Assembly: GCA_903891475.1 (NCBI GenBank)
Contig: CAITEP010000020.1
Span: forward strand, 1 to 64,000
Direction of reading: 5' to 3'
Length of the DNA: 64,000 nucleotides
Origin: an uncultured Mucilaginibacter sp.
GTDB taxonomy: Bacteria > Bacteroidota > Bacteroidia > Sphingobacteriales > Sphingobacteriaceae
Shown in pieces: positions 18,964 to 29,780 of this stretch. How positions within the stretch are numbered: position 1 is the stretch's first letter; the number at the start of each line of letters is the position of its first letter. The translations under genes were made by a program, and so were the position numbers. The notes under the pieces are model-generated. The model was not told the DNA's origin and made no database searches. It saw only the letters and a program-made list of their open reading frames with translations.

Positions 18964-19509
18964 TTAAACAGACTCTTTATTTATTTTGTACAAGATATGG
19001 GTTTTTAAATCATCCCCATCATCCAGCATAGGGTGTTCAAAATAACCTTGAAAAATCATACCTATCTTAATCATTACCCTTGCCGACGGCGTATTGCTTA
19101 CAGTTGTAAATGAATAAATTTCAGGAATATCAAATTCCTCAAAACCTAATTTTAAACAAGCCATTGCCGCTTCGGTAGCAAAACCTTGTCCCCAATTTTG
19201 CTTACTTAATCGCCAACCAATTTCAACGCAGGGTGTAAAATAACTCTCAAACCTTGGGTGCGATAAGCCTGTAAAACCCATAAATTCATGATTATCTTTC
19301 CGCTCCACCGCAAAAAATCCATAGCCATAATCATCAATATGCTTGCTCAGTCGCTTAATTTGCAGCAAACTTTCCTCCTTGGTATGAGTAGTTGGGAAAT
19401 ATCGCATCACCTCCTTATCCTGATTTAACACAATGTAAGGTGCTTCATCGCTACTTTTCCATTGTCTTAAAATCAGTCTATGGGTTTCTACATATACTTT
19501 ATCAAGCAT
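18964..19509 (-). CDS. GNAT family N-acetyltransferase (RimJ/RimL-like)
   Basis: TERLILRQWKSSD-like N-terminus, CVEIGWRLSKQNWGQGFATEA, NTPSARVMIKIGM. Confidence 0.85.
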   Translation of the reverse strand: MLDKVYVETHRLILRQWKSSDEAPYIVLNQDKEVMRYFPTTHTKEESLLQIKRLSKHIDDYGYGFFAVERKDNHEFMGFTGLSHPRFESYFTPCVEIGWRLSKQNWGQGFATEAAMACLKLGFEEFDIPEIYSFTTVSNTPSARVMIKIGMIFQGYFEHPMLDDGDDLKTHILYKINKESV

Positions 19510-19898
19510 ATTGGTTAAATATTTTAGGGTGCTTTTTTAGCTAATTTAGGGTATTTCTTTTAAAATCAGCGTCAATATAGCTAAAACGGTGCCATGTGAG
19601 GTGTTTTGTATATAAATTTAAAAAAATCAGCTGATTTATATCCGATTTATTTCGATTTCCATACTAAAATGCCCTGAATCGCATCATTTATTTAAAAAAA
19701 ACAGACTTTTTATTAAAAAAACCAAATAAGGTAAATTATTAAAGTACGAATAAATTGGCTTAATAATTGTTAAATTTATAAAAATACTCAAAAAAAAGTA
19801 TTCTTTATTTAATTTTTTTTAAAAGTATTAAGATATTTTAAATTAAATTTTTCAATCAGTATCTTCGTAGTTACACCATTTATAAACAGGTTATAAAA

Positions 19899-22800
19899 AT
19901 GGATCAAACTATAAACGAACAGGGTCTTTACCGACCAGAATTTGAACACGACTCATGCGGAACGGGTTTCATCACCAATATTAATGGTCAAAAATCGCAC
20001 CAAATTGTTAGTGACGCGCTTACCATGCTCGAAAATATGGAACATCGCGGGGCTTGCGGTTGCGACCCTGAATCAGGCGATGGTGCCGGTATATTGATAC
20101 AACTTCCCCATGAATTTTTCATGGAGGAATGCTCAAACCTCGAAATTAGCTTACCCGAGCCAGGCGAATACGGTGTAGGGATGATATTTTACCCTAAAGA
20201 TTCGGCACAAAAAAAAGCTTGCCGCACTGTTATCAGTAATGCGATTGAAAAATTTGGTTTGCATAAATTAGGCGAGCGTAAATTAAGCGTCAACTCATCT
20301 ATTATTGGTGAAACCGCCCACAAGGTAGAGCCCGATTTTGAGCAGATATTTATATTACGCCCGCAACATATTACCAATGTTGATGATTTTGAACGTAAAT
20401 TATATGTTTTACGCCGTTATATCAACAAAACCATTACCGAAATGCACAAGGCTGCTGCCGAGTCGTTTTACTTTACTTCGCTATCCTGCAAAACCATCAT
20501 ATACAAAGGTCAGCTAACCACTTACCAATTGCGTAATTTTTTTGCCGATTTGAGCGACCCACGCATCGCCTCTGGCTTTGCCATGATTCACTCCAGGTTC
20601 TCAACCAATACCTTCCCGTCATGGAAGTTGGCACAACCCTTTAGGTTAATTGCCCATAATGGCGAGATCAATACCCTTACAGGGAATTTAAACTGGTTTT
20701 ATTCGGGATTAAAATCATATGCTTCCGCTTATTTCACCAAGGAAGAAATGGAAATGTTGTTGCCTGTAATTGATAATAACCAGTCGGATTCTGCCTGTTT
20801 GGATAATATTATCGAGATTTTATTGCATACCGGTCGCTCCCTGCCACACGTAATGATGATGCTGGTACCTGAAGCATGGGATGGCAATGAACAAATGGAC
20901 CCGCTTAAAAAGGCCTTCTACGAGTTTCATGCCACCTTAATGGAGCCTTGGGATGGTCCAGCAGCTATTACATTTACCGACGGTAAACTAATTGGTGCCT
21001 TGTTAGATAGGAACGGATTGCGCCCATTACGCTATGTGGTTACCAATGATGGCAGGGTAATTGCCGCGTCGGAAGCGGGTGTACTAGGTTTAGACGAAAG
21101 TTTGGTTTTGCGTAAAGGCCGTTTACAACCCGGCAAAATGTTGTTGATTGATACCGAAAAAGGTAAAATAATAACCGATGATGAAATAAAACACGAAATT
21201 GCTTCCCGTCAGCCTTATGGCCGTTGGTTAGAGAATTATAAGATACAGTTAAGTGAATTGGCCGAACCGAGATTGGCTTTTGCTAGTTTAACAGAAGATT
21301 CCGTTTATCGTTACCAACAGGTTTTTGGTTATACCCGCGAAGATATTGATACCATTATAAAGCCAATGGCATTGGATGGTAAAGAACCAATAGGCTCAAT
21401 GGGAACGGATGTTCCTTTGGCTATCCTGTCCGACAAACCCCAACATTTATCAAGCTATTTCAAACAATTTTTCGCGCAAGTTACCAACCCGCCAATCGAC
21501 CCGATTCGTGAGCGTTTGGTAATGAGCTTATCAACCTTTATAGGTAATAACGGGAATTTATTGGATGAAGATAAAATGCATTGCCATTGCGTGGTGCTTA
21601 AACATCCTATCCTGAAAAATCACCAACTCGAGAAATTGAGGAGTATTGATACCGGAATGTTCCATGCAAAAACATTGCAGACTTATTATAATGCCGATGG
21701 CCAACCAGGCAGCTTAGAGCGGGGTATAGCCCGACTATGCCGCTATGCCGAAGATTCGGTAGATGATGGTTTTGAGGTGTTGATATTATCCGACCGTGCG
21801 ATTGACTCCGACCATGCGCCTATACCATCTTTATTGGCGGTATCAGCTGTTCACCATCATTTAATTAGGATAGGTAGGAGGGGAGCTGTAGGTATTGTTG
21901 TTGAAACCGGAGATACCTGGGAAGTACACCATTTTGCCTGCTTGTTGGCATTTGGCGCTACTGCCATTAATCCATATCTGGCACTATCCACAATTGAAAC
22001 GCTTAAAAACAATGGTGGATTAGAAACCAATTTGGATATTAAAACGCTACATAAAAACTATGTAAAATCAATAAACGATGGCTTGTTAAAGATATTCTCT
22101 AAAATGGGTATCTCTACCTTGCAATCGTATCATGGTTCGCAAGTTTTCGAAATTTTGGGTCTTAACCAGTCGGTTGTTGATAAATATTTTACAGGTGCGG
22201 TAACCCGGATAGGTGGTTTAGGTTTAGACGAAATTGCCCGCGAATCGTTATGCAAACATAAACTGGGCTTCGGTGCTAAAAACGCCCAGCGTCTATTGCC
22301 CGAAGGTGGTATTTACCAATGGAAACGCCGTGGCGAACAACATTTGTTTAACCCAACCACGGTACATTTATTACAGCACGCTACCCGTAGCAATAGCTAC
22401 GAAGTTTATAAAAACTATGCCAAGGAGGTAAACAGCCAAAGCGAAAAGCATTTCACTATTCGAGGTATGCTTGATTTTGCCCACCATCGTGAATCCATCA
22501 GCATTGAGGAGGTAGAACCAGCCGAAAACATCATGAAGCGTTTTGCTACAGGTGCCATGTCGTTCGGTTCCATTTCGCACGAGGCGCACAGTACCATGGC
22601 TATTGCCATGAACCGTATTGGCGGAAAAAGCAATACCGGCGAAGGTGGCGAGGACGAAATTAGGTATACCGTTTTAGAAAACGGCGATTCCATGCGCTCG
22701 GCCATTAAGCAAGTAGCTTCCGCAAGGTTTGGGGTAACCTCCAATTATCTTACCAATGCCGATGAGTTACAAATAAAAATGGCACAAGGTGCTAAACCTG

Positions 22801-24416
22801 GGGAGGGCGGACAATTACCGGGCCACAAGGTAGATGACTGGATTGCAAAAACCCGTCACTCAACACCGGGTGTAGGCTTGATATCTCCACCGCCACACCA
22901 TGATATATACTCGATTGAAGATTTGGCGCAGCTAATATTCGATCTGAAAAATGCTAACCGTGCAGCCCGTATCAATGTAAAATTGGTATCAAAGGCAGGG
23001 GTTGGTACCATAGCCGCAGGTGTTGCTAAGGCACATGCCGATGTTATTTTAATTGCCGGGTACGACGGGGGTACAGGTGCATCACCAATAAGCTCTATCA
23101 AACATGCTGGTTTACCTTGGGAACTTGGTTTAACCGAAGCGCATCAAACATTGGTACGTAATAAACTGCGTAGCCGTGTGGTATTGCAAACCGACGGACA
23201 GTTAAAAACAGGGCGCGATTTAGCCATTGCCTGTTTAATGGGTGCCGAAGAATGGGGCGTAGCTACAGCGGCATTGGTTGCCGGAGGCTGTATCATGATG
23301 CGTAAATGCCATTTGAATACTTGTCCGGTTGGTGTTGCTACCCAAGACCCTGAATTACGTAAACTATTCTCGGGCAAACCCGAACATATCGTAAACCTTT
23401 TCCGCTTTATGGCCGAGGAGTTGCGCGAAATTATGGCCGAATTAGGCTTCCGTACTATAAATGAAATGGTTGGTCGCGTGCAGTTTTTAAAGGTGAAAGA
23501 CGGCTTGAAAAGCTGGAAAGCCAAAAAAATCGACCTTTCAGGTATCTTGCATCCGGTGAATAATCCTAAAGAGGTTACCCTTTATAATAGCGAAAAGCAA
23601 GATCATGGCATGGACGCTATCATAGATTGGAAACTATTGGAAGCCGCGCAACCCGCATTGGAAGATAAAACCCCTGTTTTCGCGACTTATGAGGTGCGCA
23701 ATGTGGATAGGACTATTGGTACCTTGCTATCAAACGAGATATCCAAAAAGTATGGTTCGGCTGGCTTGCCCGATAATACCATCAACTATAAATTTAAAGG
23801 CTCAGCCGGACAAAGCTTTGGCGCATTTGCTACCAAGGGCATATCATTTGAGTTGGAAGGCGAAGCGAATGACTATGTAGGCAAAGGGCTTTCGGGCGCG
23901 CAATTGGCAATTTATCCGGCCGAAAAAGCAACCTTTACGCCAGAAGAAAATATCATTATTGGTAACGTAGCCTTATATGGCGCTACCTCGGGCGAAGTAT
24001 TTATCCGTGGTATGGCTGGCGAACGTTTCGCGGTGCGTAACTCGGGTGCTACTACCGTAGTGGAAGGTATAGGCGACCATGGTTGCGAATACATGACTGG
24101 CGGTCGCGCGCTAATTTTGGGCGAGACCGGGCGCAATTTTGCCGCTGGTATGAGTGGAGGTATTGCCTGGGTATATAATCCTAATAACACCTTTAAGGAT
24201 AACTGCAATATGGAAATGGTTGACCTTGACCCATTAAGTAGTAAAGATTCGGAACAGATAAAGGCGCTGTTGCGCAAGCACATCAGCCTTACAGGTAGCA
24301 AAGTGGCCAAGCATATATTAGATAATTGGGATATAGCCTCTACGCAATTTGTAAAGGTGTATCCTAAGGAGTACAAAAAAGTTTTAGAGAAATTAGAATA
24401 TCAAACTATCAGCTAA
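19899..24416 (+). CDS. gltB: Glutamate synthase large subunit
   Basis: CGTGFITNI N-terminal Cys, MEHRGACGCDPESGDGAGI, FGSISHEAH, GYDGGTGASP, CHLNTCPVGVATQDPELR. Confidence 0.97.
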   Translation: MDQTINEQGLYRPEFEHDSCGTGFITNINGQKSHQIVSDALTMLENMEHRGACGCDPESGDGAGILIQLPHEFFMEECSNLEISLPEPGEYGVGMIFYPKDSAQKKACRTVISNAIEKFGLHKLGERKLSVNSSIIGETAHKVEPDFEQIFILRPQHITNVDDFERKLYVLRRYINKTITEMHKAAAESFYFTSLSCKTIIYKGQLTTYQLRNFFADLSDPRIASGFAMIHSRFSTNTFPSWKLAQPFRLIAHNGEINTLTGNLNWFYSGLKSYASAYFTKEEMEMLLPVIDNNQSDSACLDNIIEILLHTGRSLPHVMMMLVPEAWDGNEQMDPLKKAFYEFHATLMEPWDGPAAITFTDGKLIGALLDRNGLRPLRYVVTNDGRVIAASEAGVLGLDESLVLRKGRLQPGKMLLIDTEKGKIITDDEIKHEIASRQPYGRWLENYKIQLSELAEPRLAFASLTEDSVYRYQQVFGYTREDIDTIIKPMALDGKEPIGSMGTDVPLAILSDKPQHLSSYFKQFFAQVTNPPIDPIRERLVMSLSTFIGNNGNLLDEDKMHCHCVVLKHPILKNHQLEKLRSIDTGMFHAKTLQTYYNADGQPGSLERGIARLCRYAEDSVDDGFEVLILSDRAIDSDHAPIPSLLAVSAVHHHLIRIGRRGAVGIVVETGDTWEVHHFACLLAFGATAINPYLALSTIETLKNNGGLETNLDIKTLHKNYVKSINDGLLKIFSKMGISTLQSYHGSQVFEILGLNQSVVDKYFTGAVTRIGGLGLDEIARESLCKHKLGFGAKNAQRLLPEGGIYQWKRRGEQHLFNPTTVHLLQHATRSNSYEVYKNYAKEVNSQSEKHFTIRGMLDFAHHRESISIEEVEPAENIMKRFATGAMSFGSISHEAHSTMAIAMNRIGGKSNTGEGGEDEIRYTVLENGDSMRSAIKQVASARFGVTSNYLTNADELQIKMAQGAKPGEGGQLPGHKVDDWIAKTRHSTPGVGLISPPPHHDIYSIEDLAQLIFDLKNANRAARINVKLVSKAGVGTIAAGVAKAHADVILIAGYDGGTGASPISSIKHAGLPWELGLTEAHQTLVRNKLRSRVVLQTDGQLKTGRDLAIACLMGAEEWGVATAALVAGGCIMMRKCHLNTCPVGVATQDPELRKLFSGKPEHIVNLFRFMAEELREIMAELGFRTINEMVGRVQFLKVKDGLKSWKAKKIDLSGILHPVNNPKEVTLYNSEKQDHGMDAIIDWKLLEAAQPALEDKTPVFATYEVRNVDRTIGTLLSNEISKKYGSAGLPDNTINYKFKGSAGQSFGAFATKGISFELEGEANDYVGKGLSGAQLAIYPAEKATFTPEENIIIGNVALYGATSGEVFIRGMAGERFAVRNSGATTVVEGIGDHGCEYMTGGRALILGETGRNFAAGMSGGIAWVYNPNNTFKDNCNMEMVDLDPLSSKDSEQIKALLRKHISLTGSKVAKHILDNWDIASTQFVKVYPKEYKKVLEKLEYQTIS

Positions 24417-25894
24417 TGGGAAAAGTAACAGGATTTCAGGAGTATAACAGGGAAATGCCCGAGAAAACCCCGGTTGCCGAACGGGTAAAAAATTATAAGG
24501 AATTTGTACACCTCTACCCGGAAGAAAAACTGAACCAACAATCGGCTCGTTGTATGAATTGTGGCATACCGTTTTGCCATTCAGGTTGTCCGCTTGGCAA
24601 TATTATTCCCGAGTTTAACGATGCTGTTTATCGTAAAAATTGGGAAGAGGCTTATACTATATTATCCTCCACCAATAACTTTCCGGAGTTTACCGGGCGT
24701 ATTTGTCCCGCTCCATGCGAATCAGCTTGTGTATTAGGTATCAATAAGCCAGCCGTAGCCATCGAGGAAATTGAAAAACATATTATAGAAATTGCCTACT
24801 CAAAAAACTTGGTTAAACCAGTTGCCCCATTGGTGAAAACAGGTAAAAAAGTGGCCGTTATAGGCTCTGGTCCTGCAGGTTTGGCTGCAGCAGCGCAATT
24901 AAGCAAGGCTGGCCATAAGGTAACCGTTTTTGAGCGTGATGATAAGCCCGGAGGTTTATTGCGCTATGGCATTCCCGATTTTAAATTGGAAAAATGGGTA
25001 ATTGACCGCCGTATTGCCATTATGGAGCAGGATGGGGTTGAGTTTAAATGTAATGTAGAGGTTGGTAAAGATATAGCCGCCGAAGAAATTACCCGTACAC
25101 ATGATGCGGTGGTATTAGCTGGAGGTTCTACTATTCCACGTAATCTTAACATCCCCGGAAGGGAACTAAAAGGCATCCATTTCGCGATGGACTTTTTAAA
25201 ACAGCAAAATAAAAGAGTGAGTGATACCGCCTTTTACACCGAAAATATTTTAGCTACCGATAAAGATGTAGTGGTAATAGGTGGTGGAGATACAGGATCA
25301 GACTGCGTTGGGACAAGCAACCGTCAGGGGGCAAAGTCAATTAAGCAGTTTGAGGTAATGGTACAACCACCTGCGCAACGTACTGCTAATATGCCTTGGC
25401 CAACTTATCCTATGGTGCTGAAAACCACCAGCAGCCACGAAGAAGGTGCCGAACGCTTTTGGGGAATTAATACCGAAGAGTTTTTGGGCGACGAACATGG
25501 AAACCTGCGTGCACTAAAAGTGGTGGATGTTAGCTGGGAACTGGATGTAATGGGCAGGCCAATTAAATTTAACAGGGTAGAAGGTTCTGAGCGCGAGATA
25601 CCTTGTCAGCGTGTGTTTTTAGCCATGGGCTTTTTACACCCGCAACATATAGGTTTGGTTGAGAACCTGGGTGTAGAGCTGGATGAGCGCAAAAACGTAA
25701 AAGCCCAAGAGGGCGTTTACCGCACCAATGTAAGCAAGGTCTTTGCAGCTGGTGACATGCGCAGGGGACAATCATTGGTAGTTTGGGCCATATCCGAAGG
25801 CCGTGAAGCTGCCCGCAAGGTGGACGAGTTTTTAATGGGGCATTCATTGCTGGAAAGTAAAGACGCCATCAATCAATTTGAACAAGCATTTTAA
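24416..25894 (+). CDS. gltD: Glutamate synthase small subunit
   Basis: TAATG overlap with glt[43 protein letters not shown]. Confidence 0.96.
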   Translation: MGKVTGFQEYNREMPEKTPVAERVKNYKEFVHLYPEEKLNQQSARCMNCGIPFCHSGCPLGNIIPEFNDAVYRKNWEEAYTILSSTNNFPEFTGRICPAPCESACVLGINKPAVAIEEIEKHIIEIAYSKNLVKPVAPLVKTGKKVAVIGSGPAGLAAAAQLSKAGHKVTVFERDDKPGGLLRYGIPDFKLEKWVIDRRIAIMEQDGVEFKCNVEVGKDIAAEEITRTHDAVVLAGGSTIPRNLNIPGRELKGIHFAMDFLKQQNKRVSDTAFYTENILATDKDVVVIGGGDTGSDCVGTSNRQGAKSIKQFEVMVQPPAQRTANMPWPTYPMVLKTTSSHEEGAERFWGINTEEFLGDEHGNLRALKVVDVSWELDVMGRPIKFNRVEGSEREIPCQRVFLAMGFLHPQHIGLVENLGVELDERKNVKAQEGVYRTNVSKVFAAGDMRRGQSLVVWAISEGREAARKVDEFLMGHSLLESKDAINQFEQAF

Positions 25895-25906
25895 GCATTA
25901 AATACG

Positions 25907-26003
25907 TTACCATTGGGTTGTCAATGGTAATATAAATTCAAAACAAAACAAATCAAATCAATCAATCGGGTCGGGTTAGCGCAAGCTTCCCGGCCTTTTT
26001 TTT
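25907..26003 (+). terminator. Two consecutive hairpins after gltD, the second an intrinsic terminator
   Basis: TTACCATTG-GGTTGT-CAATGGTAA (25907-25930); GGTCGGG...CCCGGCC then T8 (25968-26003). Confidence 0.75.
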
Positions 26004-26157
26004 GCTCTTATTGCTGTTTTAATTCAAATAAAAATCACGTCAAAAGAAAAACAATTATTTATAAAAATAAAAAAGGTTATAAATTCTTTATTTAAAAAAA
26101 ATATTTTCATATTTATACACTAAACTATCTACTGTCTTATAAAAACATCTATCCACA

Positions 26158-26760
26158 ATGAAACCTCAAATTTTACTTTTGGCTTTTACGCTTTTATTAG
26201 GGAGTTGTGCTTCCTCCTATAAAGCAATAAACCCACCCGGTTTAACCTATTTGTCAAAAAGTACCGATAAATCAGTTACGCTTGAGTACCAATACGGAAT
26301 TTTACCGGGTAAATACGCCAAAAACGAGGTAGAAAATGATTTTAAACTGATTGCTATTAAAATCACTAATAACAGCGGCCACGATGTTGTTTTGGATAAA
26401 GATATCCGACTTTACTTTGGCGATACAACCAAAGTTTTACTTACCGATAAAAAGCTAATTTATAATAGGTTAAAACAGCAATCCAATTTTTACTTGCTTT
26501 ATTTGGCCTTAACAACTGTGGCATTAAATTTAGACAAAGGCGATGGCACCAACTATTTTGTGCCTATAGGCTATGTAGTTGGCCCCGGATTGGCTGTTGG
26601 TAATTTTTTGGTAGCAACCACCGTAAATCACCGATTTAAAAATGAACTTAATAAATACTATATTCCTCCGGGTACCATCATAAAAAATAATGCAACATTA
26701 TATGGTTTAATAGGTATAAAAACATGGAAGTATGAGGCTTTAACTTTAAAGGTAGATTAA
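26158..26760 (+). CDS. Hypothetical lipoprotein
   Basis: Lipobox-like LLLGSCASS; no recognised domain. Confidence 0.6.
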   Translation: MKPQILLLAFTLLLGSCASSYKAINPPGLTYLSKSTDKSVTLEYQYGILPGKYAKNEVENDFKLIAIKITNNSGHDVVLDKDIRLYFGDTTKVLLTDKKLIYNRLKQQSNFYLLYLALTTVALNLDKGDGTNYFVPIGYVVGPGLAVGNFLVATTVNHRFKNELNKYYIPPGTIIKNNATLYGLIGIKTWKYEALTLKVD

Positions 26761-26905
26761 TTTTATACTGGCAAAACCTTCATATTAAATAATACACGTT
26801 AAAAATTTGCATTATATATACTAAAAGTAGAATAATAAATTCGGAAATTTATTACACTACTTTTTTATAGGCATTTATTAACCCGCAAAACCCAATTACA
26901 TAACC

Positions 26906-27280
26906 ATGCAAACCGGAACAAAGTTTAAAACCGTTGATGAATATTTTGCATCACTCACGGAGGCGGACCAGCAATTGCTAGCAACTATTCGCTATACAGT
27001 AAAGCAAGCCGCCCCGAATGCCACCGAAGTAATAAGCTATAACATGCCTGCTATAAAGCAAAAAGGCATTTTGGTTTACTACGCCGCCCACCAAAACCAT
27101 ATAGGCTTTTACCCTACCTCCAAACCCATTGAAGTATTTAAAGCCGAACTAACCCATTACAAAACCAGCAAAGGCGCCATCCAATTCCCACATAACCAGA
27201 TAGACCTAGCGCTAATTACCAAAATAGTTGAATTTAGGCTCAAAGAGGATTTGGCGAAGGGAAAGAAGGAATCAAAATAA
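26906..27280 (+). CDS. DUF1801 / YdhG-like iron-chaperone-family protein
   Basis: TVDEYFASLTEADQQLLATIRYTVKQAAPNATEVISYNMPAIKQKGILVYYAAHQNHIGFYPT. Confidence 0.9.
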   Translation: MQTGTKFKTVDEYFASLTEADQQLLATIRYTVKQAAPNATEVISYNMPAIKQKGILVYYAAHQNHIGFYPTSKPIEVFKAELTHYKTSKGAIQFPHNQIDLALITKIVEFRLKEDLAKGKKESK

Positions 27281-27308
27281 AAAACGCATCAAGCCCCCTT
27301 CTCAGAGC

Positions 27309-27484
27309 CTAGTAGCTAGTAACTAGTATTAATTAGCTAGATAAATTTCAAAAAATCAGCAGTCAATCGCACCATTACTATAGCTATCTGCATAAAGGGT
27401 ATTAAATCTATCTCCTTAAAATTTTTCCAGAGACATTAAATCGCTTTAGAATACTAGAGACTTGATACTATTTACTAGCTACTA
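27309..27484. repeat. Copy A of a ~176-bp element with terminal inverted repeats
   Basis: Left TAGTAGCTAGTAACTAGTATTAATTAGCTAG; right end reverse-complements to TAGTAGCTAGTAAATAGTATCAAGTCTCTAG; interior shared with 31398-31574. Confidence 0.85.
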
Positions 27485-27627
27485 ACGATTGGAGGGTGAG
27501 GCTTTATTAGATGCTAGTAGCCAGTATCAAGATGCTAGATAAAAATTAACCTAACTTTACAGCAACCTACAACCTTCAACTTATCAAGATTTGAGTATTG
27601 AGATTTTAGAGGTGAGAAAAATTAAAG

Positions 27628-27759
27628 TCAAAACATCCTACAACCCCCAAAAACCACACAACCTACAACCCACACCAACCCATCCCACAACCCACAACAT
27701 ACAACCACCAACATACAACACGCGCCCCACAACCTTCAACCTACAACCCACAACCAAAT
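27628..27759. repeat. G-depleted ACAACC-rich low-complexity tract
   Basis: CCTACAACCC/CCCACAACC motifs; G-free 27628-27721 and 27725-27759. Confidence 0.8.
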
Positions 27760-27847
27760 GATACAGGTTACCCAAAACCATGACCTTCGTCAAAATTGGG
27801 GCTAAGCTATTCCCCTAATTTTGGTAATCGTTGTTTTTGTACATGGC

Positions 27848-28255
27848 ATGAAAAAAATCATTGTTTCGGGTTTAATTGTTGGCTGCATATTATTTATAGT
27901 AAGCTATGGCGGTTTGTTTTTAGCCATCAGGTTAGTACCATCGCTGTTTATTGAATACAATAACCCGCTTTTTAAGTCGGACGGGAGTCGCGATGTATTA
28001 TTTTACCTGCATGCCTTCATCATCAGCTTCGCACTTTCCTGGTTTTGGGATAGGTTTAAAGGCATGTTTAAAGGCTGGTTTGTTGTACGCGGACTAGAAT
28101 TTGGCCTTGTATACTCCCTTATTGCCCTGCTGCCCGTTATGTGGATCTCCTTTAGCTCGTTAGATATTACCGTAACCATGGTAGTAAGCTGGTTTGTGTA
28201 CGGCTTGTTTCAAGCCGTAGTTGCAGGAACCGTTTTTGCTAAAATTAACCCCTGA
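27848..28255 (+). CDS. Hypothetical membrane protein
   Basis: Four hydrophobic segments; ATG at 27848 preferred over 27821. Confidence 0.55.
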   Translation: MKKIIVSGLIVGCILFIVSYGGLFLAIRLVPSLFIEYNNPLFKSDGSRDVLFYLHAFIISFALSWFWDRFKGMFKGWFVVRGLEFGLVYSLIALLPVMWISFSSLDITVTMVVSWFVYGLFQAVVAGTVFAKINP

Positions 28256-28281
28256 TACGCAATAATCCCTATCCAAGTTAA

Positions 28282-28907
28282 TTGAAGGAAATGATGCTTC
28301 GCCCTATAATATGTACCTTAACCTTATTGCTCTCCACCTGTTTTGTATGTTTTTCGCAACCTTTCGAAAAGACAAGCGAAACAAGACATTGGCTGGTAAC
28401 AGAAAACAGCAACCTGAGGGTAAACGGCAGCACAAATATCAATACCTTTTCCTGCCAAATTCCGGCATATAACAATACTGATACCCTGATTATTGTACGT
28501 AACAAGGGTACCAATGCCATAATTTTAAAAGGCTGTATCAGTTTAAGTGTGCAAAGCTTTGATTGTAAAAACCCGATCATGACGCACGATTTACGCAAAA
28601 CCCTCAAAGCCGAACAGTATCCACTGCTGCATATCTATTTTTTATCGCTCGATAAATTGCCCGAACTCTCCAATCATCCCGAAAGTATTACCGGCTTGGT
28701 TGATATTGAAATTGCCGGGGTAAAAAAAGGTTCGAAGTAAAATATCTAATAAGTGAGGACGCGCCAAAATCAATTCATTTATTGGGCTCACGCGATGTAA
28801 ACTTTTCCGATTTCCATTTAATCCCTCCCCGCAAACTAGGCGGCATGATCAAAACCAACGACAAACTCAGCGTTGATTTCCATTTGAGGATGCTTACCTG
28901 CAATTAG
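28282..28907 (+). CDS. YceI-like protein, full length only via a -1 frameshift at an A7 tract (frame 0 stops at 28740)
   Basis: GTA AAA AAA GGT in frame 0; the -1 frame continues KRFEVKYLISEDAPKSIHLLGSRDVNFSDFHLIPPRKLGGMIKTNDKLSVDFHLRMLTCN*, aligning with the C-terminus of the next YceI protein. Confidence 0.7.
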
Positions 28908-29156
28908 TTTTTTCAGCAAAATATTTTTTGCTAATCGGGCTCAAATTGCCAAAATAATTTATTGAAAATTCTCTAAAAATCAGTCCATTTTTTACCAAAA
29001 TATTATCATATATGTCAAAATAATGATGTTTTAATATAAATAATTTAACAAAATATCCAATTAGATTAAAAAATGATAATAGTCATATCTGGGTGTTTAC
29101 TCCGTCATATTTAGGATAGATAGAAGGTTGCAACTTTGGGTATAAATTAAAAGCAA

Positions 29157-29759
29157 ATGAAAATTATAAATAACAAATTAATAATAGTGATCACCATCAT
29201 GGCGGTTTTCCTGACCATGAACGCCCGTAAATTAAGGGCTCAAGCCTATAAACTAGTACCCGGCAAGGAGGTAAGCATTAAAGTACTAGGATTATCAAAC
29301 GTGCACGATTGGACTGAAGTTACCAGTGCCATTGAGAGTACAGGTGAATTTAAAATAGGTGATGAAAATCAAATTCAAGCCTTGGAAAACTTCAATTTAG
29401 CTGTAACCGCCAAAAGCTTAAAAAGTGAGCACGATATGATGGATACCCGAACCTATAAAGCCATCAAAGCCGATCAGTTTCCAAAAATCACCTTCAAGCT
29501 CGAATCGGCAGTAATTACCCCGGTTCAAAAGGCCAAGGTAAACATTAAAGCTACCGGAAACTTAACCATAGCAGGTGTTACCCAAAGCGTTGTTTTGGAG
29601 GTGGTAGCTACCGTAAACGCCGATAACACCATTACTTGTACAGGAAGCAAAAAAATAAAACTCACTGATTTTAAAATAGACCCACCCAGTTATTTGCTAG
29701 GTGCCATGAAAGTAACAAACGACCTTACTATTCAATATAATTTAACTTACAAAAAATAA
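29157..29759 (+). CDS. YceI family protein
   Basis: VSIKVLGLSNVHDWTEV, KSEHDMMDTRTYKAIKADQFPKITFKL, KLTDFKIDPPSYLLGAMKVTNDLTI. Confidence 0.9.
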   Translation: MKIINNKLIIVITIMAVFLTMNARKLRAQAYKLVPGKEVSIKVLGLSNVHDWTEVTSAIESTGEFKIGDENQIQALENFNLAVTAKSLKSEHDMMDTRTYKAIKADQFPKITFKLESAVITPVQKAKVNIKATGNLTIAGVTQSVVLEVVATVNADNTITCTGSKKIKLTDFKIDPPSYLLGAMKVTNDLTIQYNLTYKK

Positions 29760-29780
29760 ATAACCTTTAATACTAAGAAT

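Noticed and set aside
23144-23524. 126-aa minus-strand ORF within gltB (and similar ones in gltB, GH65, GH13 genes)
   Set aside because: Antisense to highly conserved coding sequence; expected by chance from codon bias.
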